Positions 6,666 to 9,453 of a stretch of 9,453 nucleotides of DNA are shown here, piece after piece. How positions within the stretch are numbered: position 1 is the stretch's first letter; each line of letters begins with the position of its first letter. The stretch lies in contig JAGTRH010000034.1 of assembly GCA_018396795.1 (NCBI GenBank), positions 1-9,453 of the forward strand, written 5' to 3'. This stretch comes from Candidatus Bathyarchaeota archaeon. GTDB lineage: Archaea; Thermoproteota; Bathyarchaeia; Bathyarchaeales; B26-1. The notes under the pieces were generated by a model that was not told where the DNA came from, did not search any database, and was given only the letters and a program-made list of their open reading frames with translations. A program made the translations under genes and the position numbers.

Positions 6666-8177
6666 ATGTACTTGATGGGTATTGACGTCGGTACATCCAG
6701 CGTTAAAGTTTTAATCGTAGATTTTCTAGGGAAAGTCGTAGCTAAATCTTCAGCCGAATACCCAATACAATCTCCATATGAAGGATACGCTGAGCAGGAT
6801 CCAGAAGATTGGTGGAGAGCTATTAAAATCTCGATAAAAGAGGCTTTAAAGAAATCAAACATCGAGCCCTCTGAAATTTCAGCTATAGGGCTTTCTGGGC
6901 AGATGCATGGAACAGTACTTATAGGCAGGAATGGAGAACCCCTAAGAAGAGCAATCATATGGTCCGATAAGAGAAGCATAAAGCAATGTAACGAGATTTA
7001 CGAAAAAGTTGGAAGAGAAAAGGTTTTAGAAATAACTAGTAATCCTATCATGCCAGGATTTATGGGTCCAACTCTACTTTGGATTAAGGAGAACGAGCCG
7101 CAGATATTTAGCAGAATTTTTAAGGTTTTGCTTCCAAAAGACTATATTAAATTTAAGTTAACAGGTTCTATTAGCACAGATTTCTCGGATGCCTCAGCAA
7201 CACTCTTATTCGATGTTAGAAGAAGAAAATGGTCTGAGGATCTTATCTCATGTTTTGGTTTCCCAAGAGAGATTTTTCCTAACCCGCTGGAGTCCATAAG
7301 TATTGCGGGAGACATTTCCGCTGAAACTTCAAAAGAGACTGGACTGAAGGTTGGCACTCCCGTTGTGGCTGGTGGCGGTGATTCGCCTGTTGGAGCCTTG
7401 GGTTGCGGAGTGATTAGGCCGGGTATAATCTCATCTAACATAGGTACTGGTGGACAAGTATTTACGACTCTAAAGGAATTTAAGGTTGATTCACAATATA
7501 GAGTCCACACTTTTTGCCATGTTGTTCCAGGCAGATGGTGCCTCCAGGGAGCAATACTATCGGCAGGTTTATCTTTAAGATGGTTTAGAGATAATTTTGC
7601 GCATCTTGAGAAGGTTATTAGCCTATCATGCGATATTGATATTTACGAGATACTCTCAGAAGAGGCTAAATTAGCTGAACCTGGATGTAATGGGCTCATC
7701 TTTCTACCATATCTTTTAGGAGAGAGATCCCCCCATATGGATCCGCACGCGAAGGGGGGATTCTTTGGATTAACATTTGAGCACAAGAGACATCATTTTA
7801 TTAGAGCCATCATGGAGGGCATAGTTTTTGCTCTAAGGGATTCTCTAGAGATATTTAGAGATTTAGGCGAGAAGGTTGAAAAAGTTATTTCTCGAGGAGG
7901 GGGCTCTAGAAGTGAACTGTGGCTTCAGATCCAAGCCGACATATTCAACTCAGAGGTTTTTAGGGCTGAAGTTGAGGAGGACACGGCCTTTGGCGCCACG
8001 CTTCTTGCCAGCGTAGGAGCCGGGATTTATCGCGATTTAGATGAAGCGTGTAGAGAAACTGTTAGATATGCTGTTACAAAGTACCCCAATGAGGAGAGGG
8101 CGAGAACTTATGATAGAATTTATAAGCATATTTACCGCAATCTATATTATTCGTTGAAGAGTTACTGGCTCCCTTGA
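6666..8177 (+). CDS. xylB: Xylulokinase (FGGY carbohydrate kinase family)
   Basis: A 503-residue kinase, predicted to phosphorylate D-xylulose to xylulose-5-phosphate with ATP. FGGY-kinase features run in order: the first phosphate-binding segment GIDVGTSSVKV (5-15) with Asp7, the xylulokinase-type GLSGQMHGTVL (75-85) with Gln79-Met80-His81, IIWSDKRS (97-104), VVAGGGDSPVGALG (233-246) with the probable catalytic base Asp239, a second phosphate segment NIGTGGQVF (258-266), FLPYLLGERSPHMDP (346-360), and the adenosine-binding RGGGSRSELW (410-419). Length fits the family (480-520). ATG 6666 was chosen over the upstream in-frame GTG at 6639 and ATG 6675: GGAGAG lies 9 bases upstream and the fold begins right after. 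It is divergent from galT and shares its control region. FGGY specificity is hard to read, so L-xylulose or another ketose cannot be excluded; no isomerase neighbour is visible. Confidence 0.9.
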   Translation: MYLMGIDVGTSSVKVLIVDFLGKVVAKSSAEYPIQSPYEGYAEQDPEDWWRAIKISIKEALKKSNIEPSEISAIGLSGQMHGTVLIGRNGEPLRRAIIWSDKRSIKQCNEIYEKVGREKVLEITSNPIMPGFMGPTLLWIKENEPQIFSRIFKVLLPKDYIKFKLTGSISTDFSDASATLLFDVRRRKWSEDLISCFGFPREIFPNPLESISIAGDISAETSKETGLKVGTPVVAGGGDSPVGALGCGVIRPGIISSNIGTGGQVFTTLKEFKVDSQYRVHTFCHVVPGRWCLQGAILSAGLSLRWFRDNFAHLEKVISLSCDIDIYEILSEEAKLAEPGCNGLIFLPYLLGERSPHMDPHAKGGFFGLTFEHKRHHFIRAIMEGIVFALRDSLEIFRDLGEKVEKVISRGGGSRSELWLQIQADIFNSEVFRAEVEEDTAFGATLLASVGAGIYRDLDEACRETVRYAVTKYPNEERARTYDRIYKHIYRNLYYSLKSYWLP

Positions 8178-8312
8178 TAATTACCTTAACATTCTCTAAT
8201 TTGATTTCCATGAACGTATTCGCCACGAAATTCTCCTTCTAAAAGGAGCATGGTATCCTTTTATAGCAATGGATAAATATATGATAGTGGAGGATTATGC
8301 TGGAGAAGAGAG
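8178..8312 (+). promoter_or_regulatory. Leader/promoter region of the PAC2 gene
   Basis: A 135-base non-coding stretch after the xylulokinase stop. CCTTTTATAG (8257-8266) and ATAAATATAT (8273-8282) are TATA-like; the first would place transcription near 8287, leaving a short leader with GGAG at 8302-8305, 7 bases before the TTG start. Upstream sits a perfect 6-base-pair inverted repeat, CTCCTT (8233-8238) and AAGGAG (8243-8248), with a 4-base loop. Two tiny reading frames (8210-8242 and 8250-8276, 10 and 8 residues) are present but look fortuitous. Confidence 0.5.
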
Positions 8313-8954
8313 TTGAAGAAGCCTTATTTGAATATACTTTCTCGGCCAAACATTAGGAAACCGGTCTTAGTAGCTGGATTACCTGGCGCTGGGAATGTTG
8401 GCGTATTAACTGCGAATCTTCTGGCGGAGTCGCTTAACGCCGAATTAATAGCGGAATTATATTCGCCAGTTCTCCCAGATTACACTTTGGTTAACGCGGA
8501 TGGATTATGCAGTCTACTGAAGTATAGTTTTTTCGCTTCCAATACTGAGATAGGCTTGCTTATACTTGTTGGTGACGCCCAACCGCCGATTGAAGATATA
8601 CCTGCCTACTATGAGATTTGTAGTGATATTCTGGATTTTACAAGCGAATTTGGTTGTGAGTTTATTATCACGTTGGATGGTTTCCCGTCGATGTATGCCC
8701 AAAAAGGGGTATATATCGCCGGAACATCAAAAAACATTGTTTCAGAATATGCATCGATGGGCGCAGAAGTTTATACTGGCGGCAGAATATTGGGTGTACC
8801 GGGTCTGCTCTTGGGGCTTGCAAAAATTCGTGGAATAAAAGGAATATGCCTCCTAAGTCCAGCTTTAGACCTAGTTGCCGACCAAGAGGCAGCCTTTAAT
8901 TTATATAGGTTTTTAAGGAAAATCTTGAGATTAGGTATTGAGAAGACAATTTAA
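8313..8954 (+). CDS. PAC2-family protein, probable proteasome assembly chaperone
   Basis: A 213-residue member of the PAC2 family, archaeal homologues of the proteasome assembly chaperones that act on 20S proteasome subunits in the cytoplasm. The Rossmann-like core is visible: GLPGAGNVGVLTANLL (22-37), ELYSPVLPDYTLV (48-60), LLILVGDAQPP (82-92), FIITLDGFP (117-125), and the characteristic GRILGVPGLLLGLAKIRG (157-174) followed by ICLLSPALDLVADQEAA (178-194). Other archaeal PAC2 proteins are often about 230-250 residues, so the C-terminal tail is somewhat short; it ends soon after the final helix at 195-205. The start is TTG at 8313 with GGAG 7 bases upstream; no in-frame ATG or GTG lies between it and a stop at 8274-8276. 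TATA-like boxes at 8257-8282 suggest its own promoter. Family membership is strong; the chaperone role is inferred, since many PAC2 proteins are uncharacterised. Confidence 0.87.
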   Translation: MKKPYLNILSRPNIRKPVLVAGLPGAGNVGVLTANLLAESLNAELIAELYSPVLPDYTLVNADGLCSLLKYSFFASNTEIGLLILVGDAQPPIEDIPAYYEICSDILDFTSEFGCEFIITLDGFPSMYAQKGVYIAGTSKNIVSEYASMGAEVYTGGRILGVPGLLLGLAKIRGIKGICLLSPALDLVADQEAAFNLYRFLRKILRLGIEKTI

Positions 8955-8956
8955 TT

Positions 8957-9453
8957 TTAACTGATTTCTCTGATTTTCTCAAGCTTCTCCCTCACCATTC
9001 TATTTGCAATGTTTGGATCGGCTTTACCCTTAGTTAGTCTCATAAGCTGACCTATGAGGTAATGTACAGCCTTTTCATCTATAAGTGCATCTCTAACTGC
9101 CTTTGGGTTCTCAGAAAAAATTTTTTCAACCATTTCACCTAAAAGCTCCTCATCTGTTATCTTTATTAGCCCTTCTTCCTCAATTATCCTCCTTGGATCT
9201 TTGCCTGAAACTATCATCACTGGAAGAACTTTTTTTGCGATCTTCCCACTTATCACTTCCTCATCAATTAAGCGAATCATATTCACAAGCATTTGCGGCG
9301 TTATCTTTGATTCATGCAACTCAAGATTATTCTCGTAAAGATACCGTAGAAGATCACTCATCATCCAATTGCTTATCTCCTTAGGCTTATTGTATAGTTT
9401 AGCACATTCCTCAAAGAAGTCCGCAAGGGATTTTGAACTAACTAGAACCTCAG
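8957..9453 (-). CDS. gatB: Aspartyl/glutamyl-tRNA amidotransferase subunit B, C-terminal part
   Basis: The visible 164 codons are the C-terminal end of GatB, the tRNA-binding and kinase subunit of the GatCAB amidotransferase, which converts misacylated Asp-tRNA(Asn) and/or Glu-tRNA(Gln) into the amidated forms. The frame stays open from the stop at 8957-8959 to the window edge, through SKSLADFFEE and ISNWMMSDLLR, so the gene starts outside and the internal ATG at 9364 is not its start. The NW-xxx-LLR segment marks the entry to the helical linker. The YqeY-like tail domain shows VISGKIAKKVLPVMI, the GKDPRRIIEEEGL region, ENPKAVRDA and LIGQLMRLTKGKADP, all strong matches to the GatB tail. The archaeal-only relative GatE shares this type of tail, but the pattern fits GatB better; the missing N-terminal part would settle it. 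Its stop lies 2 bases from the convergent PAC2 gene's stop. Confidence 0.9.
   Translation of the reverse strand, partial: EVLVSSKSLADFFEECAKLYNKPKEISNWMMSDLLRYLYENNLELHESKITPQMLVNMIRLIDEEVISGKIAKKVLPVMIVSGKDPRRIIEEEGLIKITDEELLGEMVEKIFSENPKAVRDALIDEKAVHYLIGQLMRLTKGKADPNIANRMVREKLEKIREIS

Noticed and set aside
6632..6979. Minus-strand open frame of 115 codons over the xylB start
   Set aside because: It is antisense to the clear FGGY kinase N-terminus and shows no domain.
7142..7510. Minus-strand open frame of 122 codons inside xylB
   Set aside because: It is a shadow of the conserved VVAGGGD region of the kinase, with no supporting start signal.
8210..8276. Two mini reading frames of 10 and 8 residues ahead of the PAC2 gene
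   Set aside because: Neither has a properly spaced ribosome-binding site, and such short frames are expected by chance; no attenuation pattern tied to the downstream gene was seen.
1..9453. CRISPR array, tRNA/rRNA genes, insertion sequences or phage/defence genes
   Set aside because: Reading the window showed no regularly spaced repeats, no tRNA-like cloverleaf or terminal CCA context, no transposase or integrase motifs, and almost no non-coding room to hold them.

Overview
The window is archaeal housekeeping and sugar-metabolism DNA. The evidence is an archaeal/eukaryotic-type ATP-dependent DNA ligase, a DRG-like GTPase with a TGS domain, a PAC2-family protein of the archaeal proteasome-assembly type, frequent GTG/TTG starts, Shine-Dalgarno-like sites, and TATA-like boxes about 25-45 bases upstream of several genes. 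The set fits a thermophilic or TACK-type lineage (Thermoproteota, possibly Bathyarchaeia-like), but the exact group is an inference. No rRNA, tRNA, CRISPR, insertion sequence, integrase or other sign of mobile DNA was seen, and coding density is very high.

Layout. (1) 18-2681, minus strand: a zinc-ribbon/proline-rich/coiled-coil protein of unknown role followed by the DNA ligase, 72 bases apart. (2) 2682-2779: a compact divergent promoter region with a TATA-like box for each direction. (3) 2780-3151, plus strand: a 123-residue orphan, ending 11 bases from the convergent end of the next gene. (4) 3163-6583, minus strand: galT, then galK, then the TGS-domain GTPase, with gaps of about 28 and 33 bases, likely one transcription unit. 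(5) 6584-6665: a second short divergent region carrying an inverted repeat over the AT-rich core. (6) 6666-8177, plus strand: an FGGY kinase, best called xylulokinase. (7) 8313-8954, plus strand: a PAC2 protein behind a 135-base leader. (8) 8957-9453, minus strand: the C-terminal part of GatB, cut by the window edge and only 2 bases from the end of the PAC2 gene.

How the genes work together: GalK and GalT would take galactose to galactose-1-phosphate and exchange it with UDP-glucose. The divergent kinase would make xylulose-5-phosphate, so 4369-8177 looks like a small sugar-phosphorylation locus with a shared control region. The other genes serve DNA joining, ribosome/translation-associated GTPase function, proteasome assembly and tRNA-dependent amidation.

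I did not find a clear new multi-gene system. The best leads are the variant G3 motif of the GTPase, the variant sugar-binding motif of the galactokinase, the zinc-ribbon coiled-coil protein with four repeated hairpin-like units, the 123-residue orphan, and the symmetric site between galT and the xylulokinase gene.
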